A DNA stretch of 14,549 nt from an uncultured Saprospiraceae bacterium. Its GTDB lineage: Bacteria > Bacteroidota > Bacteroidia > Chitinophagales > Saprospiraceae. Shown here piece after piece: positions 6,503 through 13,300 of this stretch. Positions within the stretch are counted from its first letter, which is position 1; every line of letters begins with the position of its first letter. The stretch is from assembly GCA_937921525.1 (NCBI GenBank), contig CAKZUM010000184.1, positions 1-14,549 of the forward strand, given 5' to 3'. The notes beneath the pieces were generated by a model that ran no database searches, was not told where the DNA came from, and worked only from the letters and a program-made list of their open reading frames with translations. A program made the position numbers and the translations under genes.

Positions 6503-6540
6503 AAAAAAGGCTTGATGAATAGTTCATCAAGCCTTTTTTT
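6503..6540 (+). terminator. strong bidirectional terminator
   Basis: Perfect 17-bp stem: 6503-6519 against 6523-6539 with loop TAG, A6 on the left and T7 on the right. On the plus strand it ends the tandem RNA region. On the minus strand it lies about 75 nt past the Nudix stop codon and can end that gene too. Confidence 0.92.
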
Positions 6541-6548
6541 ATTAAAAA

Positions 6549-6562
6549 GAAGTTGTTTAAAA
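6549..6562 (+). repeat. dispersed repeat, GAAGTTGTTTAA family
   Basis: GAAGTTGTTTAAAA is identical to 8347-8360 and matches the reverse complement of the 2947-2966 copy over its core GAAGTTGTTTAA. It sits between a terminator and the Nudix stop codon. Confidence 0.6.
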
Positions 6563-6582
6563 TCGCTGAGTCCTAAGACCTA

Positions 6583-6616
6583 AGGAACGGTGTAAATCTA
6601 TTTTTTCACCGTTCCT
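6583..6616 (-). terminator. hairpin overlapping the Nudix stop codon
   Basis: AGGAACGGTG (6583-6592) and its perfect reverse complement (6607-6616) form a 10-bp stem with a 14-nt loop. The stem includes two bases of the minus-strand TAG stop codon. No T tract follows on the minus strand, so it is more likely an mRNA 3'-end stabilising structure or a recruited repeat than a terminator. The typed class is a compromise. Confidence 0.4.
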
Positions 6617-7163
6617 AATAGCTGTCCAGTATTTTTCTAGCGAAATAAAAAGCAGATATAGTATGTGGGTGTTGGATTCTCTCCGCATCAATCCATTCGT
6701 ACACTTCTTTTACAGAAAGGGTAAAAATTTCTACATCTTCTGCATCATCTAATTCTAGTGGAAATTGGGCATTAGCTGACTCCACCATAAAATGAGTAAC
6801 CTTACTATTCATAAATACTGGATTGGAATAGATCGTTCCTAGTTTCTGCCAATTAATACCAGCAAAGCCAGTTTCTTCTCTAAGTTCCCTTTGTGCTGCG
6901 GATAGATAAGACTCTCCTTCATCTACCATTCCTCCCGGTAATTCAATAGTATAGTCACCTATTCCAAAACGAAATTGTCGAACCAAAAGAACTTTTTTAT
7001 CTTTGGTCAAAGCAAGAACATTTACGGCATCATTTCCATGTATAGCAATTGTTTTTACAACTTTACTATTTCTTGGATTCTGATAATGATGATAGTCGAT
7101 ATTTAGAATATTTAAATCAATTCCAGGTTCTTTCTTTACAAGTTTCCAGTCTTTTTCTTTCAT
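6615..7163 (-). CDS. Nudix hydrolase, ADP-ribose pyrophosphatase-like
   Basis: A 182-residue cytosolic Nudix enzyme that would hydrolyse a nucleoside diphosphate linked to another moiety. The full Nudix box GX5EX7REUXEEXGU is present in GGMVDEGESYLSAAQRELREETGF (roughly residues 95-118), preceded by TIELPGG. The ELPGG lead, an N-terminal strand region with VLALTKDKKVLLVRQFRFG, and the size are typical of the ADP-ribose/NudF-like subgroup. Substrate cannot be fixed from sequence. The C-terminal VYEWIDAERIQHPHTISAFYFARKIL helix is usual for this group. The gene is divergent from crcB across 73 bp. A perfect hairpin overlaps its stop codon and a strong terminator lies farther downstream. Confidence 0.92.
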   Translation of the reverse strand: MKEKDWKLVKKEPGIDLNILNIDYHHYQNPRNSKVVKTIAIHGNDAVNVLALTKDKKVLLVRQFRFGIGDYTIELPGGMVDEGESYLSAAQRELREETGFAGINWQKLGTIYSNPVFMNSKVTHFMVESANAQFPLELDDAEDVEIFTLSVKEVYEWIDAERIQHPHTISAFYFARKILDSY

Positions 7164-7236
7164 ATAGTTCTATATCGTTTAAATAGAAGTTGTTGGTAAA
7201 TAACAAGTCAAGTTCTATCAAAAATACATTTAATCT

Positions 7237-7599
7237 ATGCAATCAATCTTAATGGTGTTTCTAGGAGGTGGCCTAGGTAGTCTTTGTAGGTATAGTATTG
7301 CTAAAATGATTCAGCCTTATAATATGGTATTTCCCTTGGCGACACTTATAGCTAATATCATCAGCTGTATTCTTCTTGGTGCTTTAATTGGTTGGAGTCT
7401 AAAGCATACCATGGAAAGTCCAATGAAATTATTATGGATAACGGGCTTCTGTGGTGGTTTTAGCACATTTTCTACCTTCACTTATGAAACCTTTCACCTA
7501 TTGGAAACAGGAAATGTAGGTTACGCCTTTCTAAATATCGGAGCAAGTTTACTAATTTGTTTGGGATGTATGTGGCTAGGACTCAGTCTATTCAAATAA
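7237..7599 (+). CDS. crcB: Fluoride channel CrcB/Fluc
   Basis: CrcB (Fluc) forms dual-topology homodimeric fluoride channels in the inner membrane and protects cells from fluoride. The 120 residues hold four membrane segments. Hallmarks are GGGLGSLCRYSI near the N-terminus, the pore asparagine in TLIANIISCILLGALIGW (TM2), and GFCGGFSTFSTFTYE, which carries the phenylalanine/serine-threonine track and the central Na+ site region. Length is normal. The start ATG at 7237 follows a 73-bp spacer shared with the divergent Nudix gene. This spacer is too short for, and shows no sign of, the fluoride riboswitch that often precedes crcB. A TACATTTA close to the -7 consensus lies only 4 nt before the ATG, too close for a normal leader. 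Confidence 0.96.
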   Translation: MQSILMVFLGGGLGSLCRYSIAKMIQPYNMVFPLATLIANIISCILLGALIGWSLKHTMESPMKLLWITGFCGGFSTFSTFTYETFHLLETGNVGYAFLNIGASLLICLGCMWLGLSLFK

Positions 7600-7601
7600 A
7601 A

Positions 7602-7661
7602 TTGCTAGGGTAATCGAAAAGTCAAAATTGTAATACATAATTAATTGAAAATCTTTGGGTC
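7602..7661 (+). repeat. 60-nt dispersed repeat, copy 2
   Basis: Partner of 3032-3091 with the same orientation and conserved blocks (CGAAAAGTCAAAATT, TAATT, GGGTC). It begins 3 nt after the crcB stop codon. No hairpin or T tract makes it look like a terminator. Confidence 0.65.
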
Positions 7662-8045
7662 GATGCTTAAAGTTTGTCATTTTATTCACCAATACAGTAA
7701 AACAACCTTTCATTAACTCTAAAAAACCAAACAAACAAATCTGTTTTTCATCCTTTTAAAAGCTTACCTTTTTTATATTTTTTTTCAAAAAAAAAGGTTT
7801 GGTTCGGTTTTTGATTATTGTAGAATATCACAGTATTAAAAACTCCCTTCTATCCTTCTTTTGGATAACACGTACAGTTCATATAATGATTGCATCAAAT
7901 ATATTGGCTGAGAGAAGTTCTTTTTATTTTTATAGGTTCATATCTGAATAAATATATTTATTTTTTAAATAAATAAAAAATTTTTCTGATATTTGAGTTG
8001 TGTATCATGTTACTCAAATTTTGAACGGCTATAAAAATCATCAAT
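7662..8045. other. very AT-rich gap without a recognised gene
   Basis: No reading frame of note. It contains an A/T-only hairpin around 7766-7798 (ACCTTTTTT/AAAAAAGGT) inside a longer imperfect inverted repeat (AAAAAACCAAAC-type arms near 7719-7736 and 7796-7817). It also has TTTATTT/AAATAAA (7957-7973) and ATTTGAGT/ACTCAAAT (7991-7998, 8012-8019). The last one lies just before the small-RNA promoter. Confidence 0.45.
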
Positions 8046-8056
8046 TGTCACTTAAT

Positions 8057-8064
8057 TATTTTTG
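8057..8064 (+). promoter_or_regulatory. candidate -7 box of small-RNA candidate A
   Basis: TATTTTTG matches TAnnTTTG exactly and would start transcription near 8070, a few bases before the conserved AGTGTTTGTTCATAGT block. No clear -33 TTG at standard spacing. Confidence 0.45.
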
Positions 8065-8069
8065 AATAT

Positions 8070-8137
8070 AGGGTGAGTGTTTGTTCATAGTTTTTGTTTT
8101 TATCTTGTCCCCCGATTTATTCGGGGGTGTTTTTTTT
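8070..8137 (+). ncRNA. candidate small RNA A with own terminator
   Basis: A U-rich segment starting AGTGTTTGTTCATAGT (8076-8091) and ending TTGTCC runs into the terminator hairpin CCCCCGA-TTTAT-TCGGGGG (8109-8127) followed by TGTTTTTTTTT. A second copy with the same leader but a different terminator stem stands at 8180-8250. Conservation of the unpaired leader and replacement of the hairpin suggest that the leader is the functional part. A TAnnTTTG box lies at the right distance. No known family recognised; a leader peptide starting GTG is possible but less likely. Confidence 0.5.
8109..8137 (+). terminator. rho-independent terminator of small RNA A
   Basis: 7-bp GC-rich stem 8109-8115/8121-8127 with loop TTTAT, followed by TG and nine T. 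No protein gene ends nearby on the plus strand (crcB ends about 500 bp upstream), so it must serve another transcript. Confidence 0.88.
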
Positions 8138-8179
8138 CTTCTAAAAGAAATACAAAAACTCATCAACTTGTTAAAAATT

Positions 8180-8250
8180 AGTGTTTGTTCATAGTGTTTG
8201 TTTTTTGTTTTGTCCCTGTCAATTAATCCTTGACAGGGTTTTTTATTTTT
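8180..8250 (+). ncRNA. candidate small RNA B with own terminator
   Basis: The AGTGTTTGTTCATAGT block (8180-8195) is identical over 16 nt to copy A, followed by the same TTTGTTTTT...TTGTCC layout. It then enters a different hairpin, CCCTGTCAA/TTGACAGGG (8214-8222, 8230-8238), with a long T tract. No good -7 box is seen upstream of this copy; it could arise by readthrough of terminator A or from an unrecognised promoter. Confidence 0.5.
8214..8250 (+). terminator. rho-independent terminator of small RNA B
   Basis: Perfect 9-bp stem CCCTGTCAA/TTGACAGGG with a 7-nt loop, followed by TTTTTTATTTTTT. It is unrelated in sequence to terminator A, although the leaders before both are nearly identical. 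Confidence 0.9.
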
Positions 8251-8344
8251 TAACCTTTCCTACTACTTTTCCTCTACTTTTTCCATCAGATATAATCTTA
8301 ATAATTTGCGCCTAAAATTTATCTAAATATTCTAGACTTCACAA

Positions 8345-8452
8345 TGAAGTTGTTTAAAAATGTATAATTGGATTTTATTTGCAAGTCATTGATTGTTAGC
8401 CTCCCATCCGCAAGCGGTTCGGAAGTATACTTCACATTCTTAAACAACTTCA
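8345..8452. repeat. 108-bp unit bounded by inverted repeats (MITE-like)
   Basis: Left end TGAAGTTGTTTAAAAATGT (8345-8363) and right end 8434-8452 are inverted copies matching at 18 of 19 positions. A small GC-rich hairpin CCGC-AA-GCGG (8408-8417) lies near the centre. The ends belong to the GAAGTTGTTTAA family that also occurs singly at 2947-2966 and 6549-6562. The unit is non-coding. A clear target-site duplication is not visible, so mobility is unproven. Confidence 0.55.
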
Positions 8453-8581
8453 ATATCTAGATGAGTCAGTGAAAAGGGATTTATCCTATTTTTCCATTTA
8501 GAATAAACTCTATTGCTTATTCTAAATTAGAGCATTACTTTTGTTTAAGTACTGAATTGATAATTAAAAGACAAGTTTATC

Positions 8582-8594
8582 TAAACCACAAAAG
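8582..8594. repeat. short dispersed repeat TAAACCACAAAAG
   Basis: Exact 13-nt copy of 2982-2994. In both gaps it follows a GAAGTTGTTTAA-family copy on its right side, at distances of about 15 and 130 nt. Confidence 0.4.
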
Positions 8595-8608
8595 TAGTTG
8601 ACCATTTC

Positions 8609-8671
8609 ACCACATAGATACATAGGTCACATAGTGTGACGTATGCTATGTGACCTATGTACCTATGTGGT
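8609..8671. repeat. large palindrome built of ACATAG units
   Basis: Arms 8609-8634 and 8646-8671 pair at 25 of 26 positions (single mismatch A8618/C8662) around an 11-nt loop. Each arm holds three ACATAG (or CTATGT) words spaced 8-9 nt, so it is both a palindrome and a short tandem array. It lies about 125 nt past the LytTR stop codon. There is no T tract, so termination is doubtful. It looks like a repetitive extragenic palindrome. Confidence 0.75.
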
Positions 8672-8794
8672 AAAATACAACCCTAGCTTTGTTTTATCAA
8701 GCTACCTCATTCTTAAATTTGTGGTAAAACTACCATCAACTGTCTGGATAAACTTGTCGAAATTTTTAAAAAAACTTAGTTTTAGAAGCAGAAG

Positions 8795-9115
8795 TTATTT
8801 CACAATATTAATAGTAGAAAGTAATCCATCTCTATAGCTTCTGCCAATAGGTAATTTGTCCCCACCAACAGTTACTTCATTATTTGAAACATCGATTTCA
8901 TCTACTTTATCAATTGCAACAATGTAAGCACGATGAATTTGTTGGAAAAATATCTTGGGCAACTGCTCTACTACCTTTTTCAATGATATTTTTAAGACAA
9001 ATTGTTTACTGCCTACATAGACCATACTATAATTTCCTTCAGCCTTGATCCAGAGTACCTCATCAAAAGGAATTTTCTTTAAAACATTGTTTTGTTTGAT
9101 AAAAAATGAATTCAT
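8795..9115 (-). CDS. stand-alone LytTR DNA-binding protein
   Basis: A 106-residue protein consisting almost only of a LytTR DNA-binding domain. Matching features are the N-terminal FDEVLWIKAEGNYSMVYV segment (usual form I.Y.EA.gNY..v), SLKKVVEQLPK.FFQQIHRAYIVAIDKVDEI (R/HRSyiVN-like turn) and PIGRSYRDGLL near the end. There is no receiver, sensor or membrane domain, so it is not a complete response regulator; its signal, if any, would come from a partner or from its level. It lies 84 bp downstream of a same-strand nuclease gene, with a hairpin between them. The usual role of LytTR proteins is transcription control of surface, competence or virulence genes; targets here are unknown. Confidence 0.9.
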   Translation of the reverse strand: MNSFFIKQNNVLKKIPFDEVLWIKAEGNYSMVYVGSKQFVLKISLKKVVEQLPKIFFQQIHRAYIVAIDKVDEIDVSNNEVTVGGDKLPIGRSYRDGLLSTINIVK

Positions 9116-9134
9116 TTAGTTTTGCTGTTTATAA

Positions 9135-9161
9135 TAGACTTGTTATTTACGAACAAGTCTA
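9135..9161 (-). terminator. hairpin between nuclease and LytTR genes
   Basis: TAGACTTGTT (9135-9144) and its exact reverse complement (9152-9161) form a 10-bp stem with a 7-nt loop, about 40 nt past the nuclease stop codon. Only a short A/T stretch follows on the minus strand, so termination would be partial. It could attenuate transcription into the LytTR gene. The end words resemble the palindrome at 2902-2934. Confidence 0.45.
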
Positions 9162-9199
9162 ATTTATGAAATAGGCTTTCAACTTCTACATGTGGACAT

Positions 9200-10117
9200 T
9201 TATCTTTTATTCCAACTCTTAACTCTTTGTCGAAAACGCTTTTCACTAAATTTCCATCGCCCTATATCGACTTGACTTTCAAGAACCTCTTCTTCTTCTG
9301 GAGAAAGGAGTTCGTGAAAAAAGTCAATACCTGTTAGCGTTTCGACCTCATCTATGCTAACAGCAAAATTTGATAAATGTTGATCGCTTACCTTATTATC
9401 CAAGATGAAGCCTATAGCTTTTGTCTCTGGCTTTGTGAAGTCCAATAATACCTTGTAATAGGTTCTTGGAACACTTACCTGATTTCTGCCTATTTCATCT
9501 ATAGTGCTTACTGTTAATACTGGACCACTTACAACATATAAATGTTTATATTTTTTGGCCCAATCTCTAGTATTTTCTTCTAATTCTCTCCAAATCCCTC
9601 CATTGAAGTTTCTAATCTGAGGGCTCATATTACTCATGTAAAATGTTTCGGACATGGCCCGCTCATCAAAATTCATATCTCCTGCAGGTACTAAGTGTCC
9701 CCGATCATACCCAGATCGTTTGTAATCAGAAGGGTATGCCGATTTAGTTTTTACTTTTGGGTCTGGTCTGAAATTATCAGATCTACCCACTCCTTTCCTC
9801 TGAAATTGCTCTCTCTTTAGTTCATACGCGACCCATTCTGGTTGTTCGTGTTCTTCAGAATAAGACATCGTATAATATTGATGTTGAATAATTTGATTGG
9901 TAGTCGAAGTTGGTAGGTAATTATTTTTATTTCCTGTTGAAGAAACATGATCCTCTTGTCCTTCCCGATAGTCTTCTTGATAAGTTGATGGAGTATCTAT
10001 GTACTCAGAAGACCCTGTCATATAATAATATAAACCAGCAAAGAGGGCTATTAAAGCACCTGCTTTAATGGTCGGTCCTATGTTGAATAAAGAGTGATTT
10101 CGATTTGATGATGTCAT
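9200..10117 (-). CDS. membrane-anchored DNA/RNA non-specific endonuclease
   Basis: A 305-residue NUC1/Endonuclease_NS family protein (beta-beta-alpha-Me fold), which cuts DNA and RNA without sequence preference using Mg2+. The signature DRGH is at residues 138-141, H141 being the general base. MSNMSPQ follows at about 161-167, and N172 with E180 in FNGGIWRELE sit 8 residues apart, as do the Mg-binding Asn and the Glu of Serratia nuclease. The N-terminus has a single hydrophobic segment (about 18-35, IKAGALIALFAGLYYYM) with few charges before it, which would tether the enzyme with the catalytic domain outside. Residues 40-85 are a polar linker. Downstream in the same direction is a LytTR gene; upstream is the terminator of the giant adhesin-like gene. 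Confidence 0.94.
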   Translation of the reverse strand: MTSSNRNHSLFNIGPTIKAGALIALFAGLYYYMTGSSEYIDTPSTYQEDYREGQEDHVSSTGNKNNYLPTSTTNQIIQHQYYTMSYSEEHEQPEWVAYELKREQFQRKGVGRSDNFRPDPKVKTKSAYPSDYKRSGYDRGHLVPAGDMNFDERAMSETFYMSNMSPQIRNFNGGIWRELEENTRDWAKKYKHLYVVSGPVLTVSTIDEIGRNQVSVPRTYYKVLLDFTKPETKAIGFILDNKVSDQHLSNFAVSIDEVETLTGIDFFHELLSPEEEEVLESQVDIGRWKFSEKRFRQRVKSWNKR

Positions 10118-10220
10118 AGTTATACTTTCTAATACTAAGCAATTGTTTTGTGACTATATAACAGAAGCGAAGTAACATTCGTTTAAAAAAATTAGAAATA
10201 CTCTAAAAAGTATCCTACAT

Positions 10221-10256
10221 AAAAAAGGCCCCTCACTCCCAAAAGGAGCAAGAGGC
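10221..10256 (-). terminator. terminator of the giant T9SS cargo gene
   Basis: On the minus strand an imperfect stem (9 of 12 pairs; outer GCC/GGC and inner CTCC/GGAG) with a 5-nt loop is followed by TTTTTT. It lies about 75 nt past the stop codon of the large minus-strand gene and before the nuclease gene, so the two are probably separate transcripts. Confidence 0.75.
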
Positions 10257-10330
10257 GTTAACCCAAAAACCGAAATTATTAGCCTAAGTATAAATCTTAA
10301 AGTGCGTCATTTTTTTAATTCCAAAAGGAG

Positions 10331-13300
10331 TTATTTAATGACGAGCATTTTTTTAGTTTCTGTTGCGTGTACTGTTTCTAATTGATAATAGTACATCCCT
10401 TTTGCAGGCAAGTCCTGATGTTGAATACTAACCTCATGGTATCCCGCAGGGTATGCTGCTTGATAGGTTTGAACTACTTGTCCGTTCATGTTAATGATAC
10501 GAAGGGTCGTATGCTGTGCTTTATGTAATTCAAATCCAATAGTCGTACTGTGTGTAAATGGATTTGGTGTATTTTGAAATAATTGGAATGTGTTAGTAGA
10601 TTTATTTAACTGTACTTTTAGTACACTAGGTGTTTCATAATTGGTACGCTCCATATATACCTCAGAAAATAGATGGTCTTCCTGCAATTCAATAGCTGTT
10701 GCAATATTGCTAGTAGTCAGCATTTTTGCTTTGATCGTGAACAGTGTTGCGTTGTCTATTTCTTCGGCAGTAGGTTGATTCCAACTAGTGGATAATAGCC
10801 CTTTGTTGGCTACCCATGCAAAATTGCTACTCGTCATATTAGGCAGATCACCTGGTATTATCTCTAGAACCTCTAGTGCATTTTGATCTATTTGTAGTGC
10901 AAATTGATACCCTAATATTTGCTCCATATTATTAGCTGTGACAGGTATCTCTACAATAGTTCCAGCAGTTGCTTTGGTAGCGGCTACGTTTATATTCCAA
11001 TGCTTGGATGCCTGTCTGCTTTCCCCTTGACTTAAATTGTTGGTAGTGGATGCACTAGTATTTAAATCGCCAACCTTTACTGCGATGAAACCACCAATAT
11101 TCATGTCCTTCCCAGGGGCCTTTTCTATGGTATATACTTCTGGGAAATACTCTTGTAAAGGATTCGTAGGATTATCAAAAGTGAAATCTCTTTTGATAAA
11201 ACGCCAAGAGGTATTATTAGGAAAATCATCAATTAATCTCAGAATTAACTTTCTCAGAATCACAATATCATAAGCGGTGATTGTTCCAGATCTATTGACA
11301 TCTGCAGCTATTAATTTGTAAGGCGAATTAATAAATTGTAAGCCTAATATATGTCGATTTAATACGACTAAATCATAAGTAGAAATACCATTCATATGAT
11401 CGTAATTCCTTTCAGGAAAAATGGTATAATCTTTCCCTGTTGGGATAGAATCTAATTGAAACACGCCATATTCATCAGTCATAGAGCTTGCCATGGAACT
11501 TTGTCCACCTTTATCATTAATAGATACTAAGACTTGTTCCAGTACCACTCCATCTTCATTCGTAACATTCCCGCTAATGTTAATAGCGGACTTATTTTTA
11601 GGGCATAGATTGTTCGGGTCTCTTACATTGATTCGACCACTACAAGAAGAGACATTTCCTGATTCATCTGTTACCGTTAAAGTAATTGGATTACTTCCTA
11701 TTTCATCACACGTAAAGAAAGTAGGACTTACTTTTAGTGTTAAGTTTTCATAAGCCGTACAATTATCACTAGAGGACTGTCCTATAATTTCAGGGGCAGG
11801 TACTGCTGCAAAATCTCCACTTTTAGGTATAATGACCAAGTCAGGGAAAAAGCATCTTGCAACTGGCAAGGTATTATCGACAATAGTAATTAAGTAGGAA
11901 CAGGCATCTTGATTACCACAATCATCAGCTACGGTGAAGCTTACTTTGTGCGTGCCAGTGCCATAGTTACCACTAGCAATACCTGTGGTTCCAGATAAAT
12001 CTTCTGTTCCATCGTTTTGTAAATCTATGGTGTAGGTATATCGTAATAAATTTCCGGGCGTACAATCATCAGATGCTGATCCAATGATGTTGACAAAAGT
12101 GGTACATTCATTATCTCCTAAATTGATCGTTTCATCAGCAGGACAACTAATCGTTGGTGCTACATTATTTACGATGCTAATTATTTGCGTGTACACAAAT
12201 CTTCCACCTGCATTTGGCTGATCTACATTGTAATTACACCAATCAATCACTTCCCATAAGCGGTGGATTTCATAGCATCCAATGGCTGATACCTCGTCAT
12301 CAAAATTACTGTCGGTATATTTGACAAATATATTATTACAAGTGCTAGTTGCTTCATAGGTAGGTTGGTTAAAACCATAAGGGAGATCACTTGGCAGCAA
12401 AGACTCGCTACCGCAGGCTAAGGATAAATAATCATGTGGCCAGACGATACTGCCTTCATCAAAAGTAGACTCGTTTTCTATCGTAATTTCTTGGGTACAG
12501 GTACCAGTAGTAACACCACCATCTATTATTGAAAAAGTTCTTGTAATGATTCCTGCACCACAAGAATCTATATCAAAATTATTTTGTACTTGAAAATTTG
12601 GCTGTCCACAATTATCTATTAGGGCAGGGGCACCAAATATATTTAAGTCTGCATAATCCGTCTGACAAGCAATTGTCAAGTTAGCCGGACATTGTATATT
12701 CGTGCTGTTATCATTGATAACTAAAATACTTGCTGTACATTGACTGGTATTACCAAAGCAATCTATTACTTGTAAAATAATATCTATATTTTTTCCTAAA
12801 TCTTCGCAGGAGAAAGAAACAATATTTGCAAAATCAGTAGTTGTTTGGTCTACTCTTTTTACTTGAAAGGTTACGGCATCACAACAATCATCATAACTAC
12901 CATCGTCAAAGGTATTGGCATTGACATCTACCCAGCCACTTGGGCCTATGGCTACTTGACTGTTATTGCATACGGCTGTTGGTCCGTCCACATCACTTAC
13001 TTCCACATGTACGATGCAAGCCGCTTTATTACCACAAGCATCTGTAGCGATATATTCGATTTTATGCAAGCCTTGTTGTAGTCCGTTAATAATGCCACCA
13101 TTGCTATTGACAAGACCATTTGGTGTTACCATCTGCACGCTTACAGCGGAACATACATCAGTAGCAACTATTGTTGGTAAATTGACAGTTGCAGCACAGT
13201 CATGTTGGTTCGTTGAGAATCGAAGCGTATCGCTAATACAGGTAATTATAGGAGCTTGTTCATCGACTAATTTAATTGTTTGAATGTACGTTTTAAATTC

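Noticed and set aside
6254..6540. Retron or diversity-generating element based on the paired structured RNAs.
   Set aside because: No reverse transcriptase, template/variable repeat pair or accessory protein lies in the window.
7164..7236. Fluoride riboswitch before crcB.
   Set aside because: The 73-nt spacer is shared with a divergent gene and lacks the pseudoknotted core and conserved bases of that class.
7766..7798. Terminator for crcB formed by ACCTTTTTT/AAAAAAGGT.
   Set aside because: The stem is nearly all A-T with only two G-C pairs, has a long loop and no clean T tract after it; 170 nt past the stop codon.
8643..8837. 64-codon plus-strand frame in the gap downstream of LytTR.
   Set aside because: It begins inside the ACATAG palindrome, runs antisense into the LytTR gene and has no recognisable domain or promoter.
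12845..13283. Overlapping plus-strand frames of 78 and 105 codons opposite the giant gene.
   Set aside because: Antisense shadows of the Cys-rich repeat region; Thr/Cys-rich composition is explained by the opposite strand.
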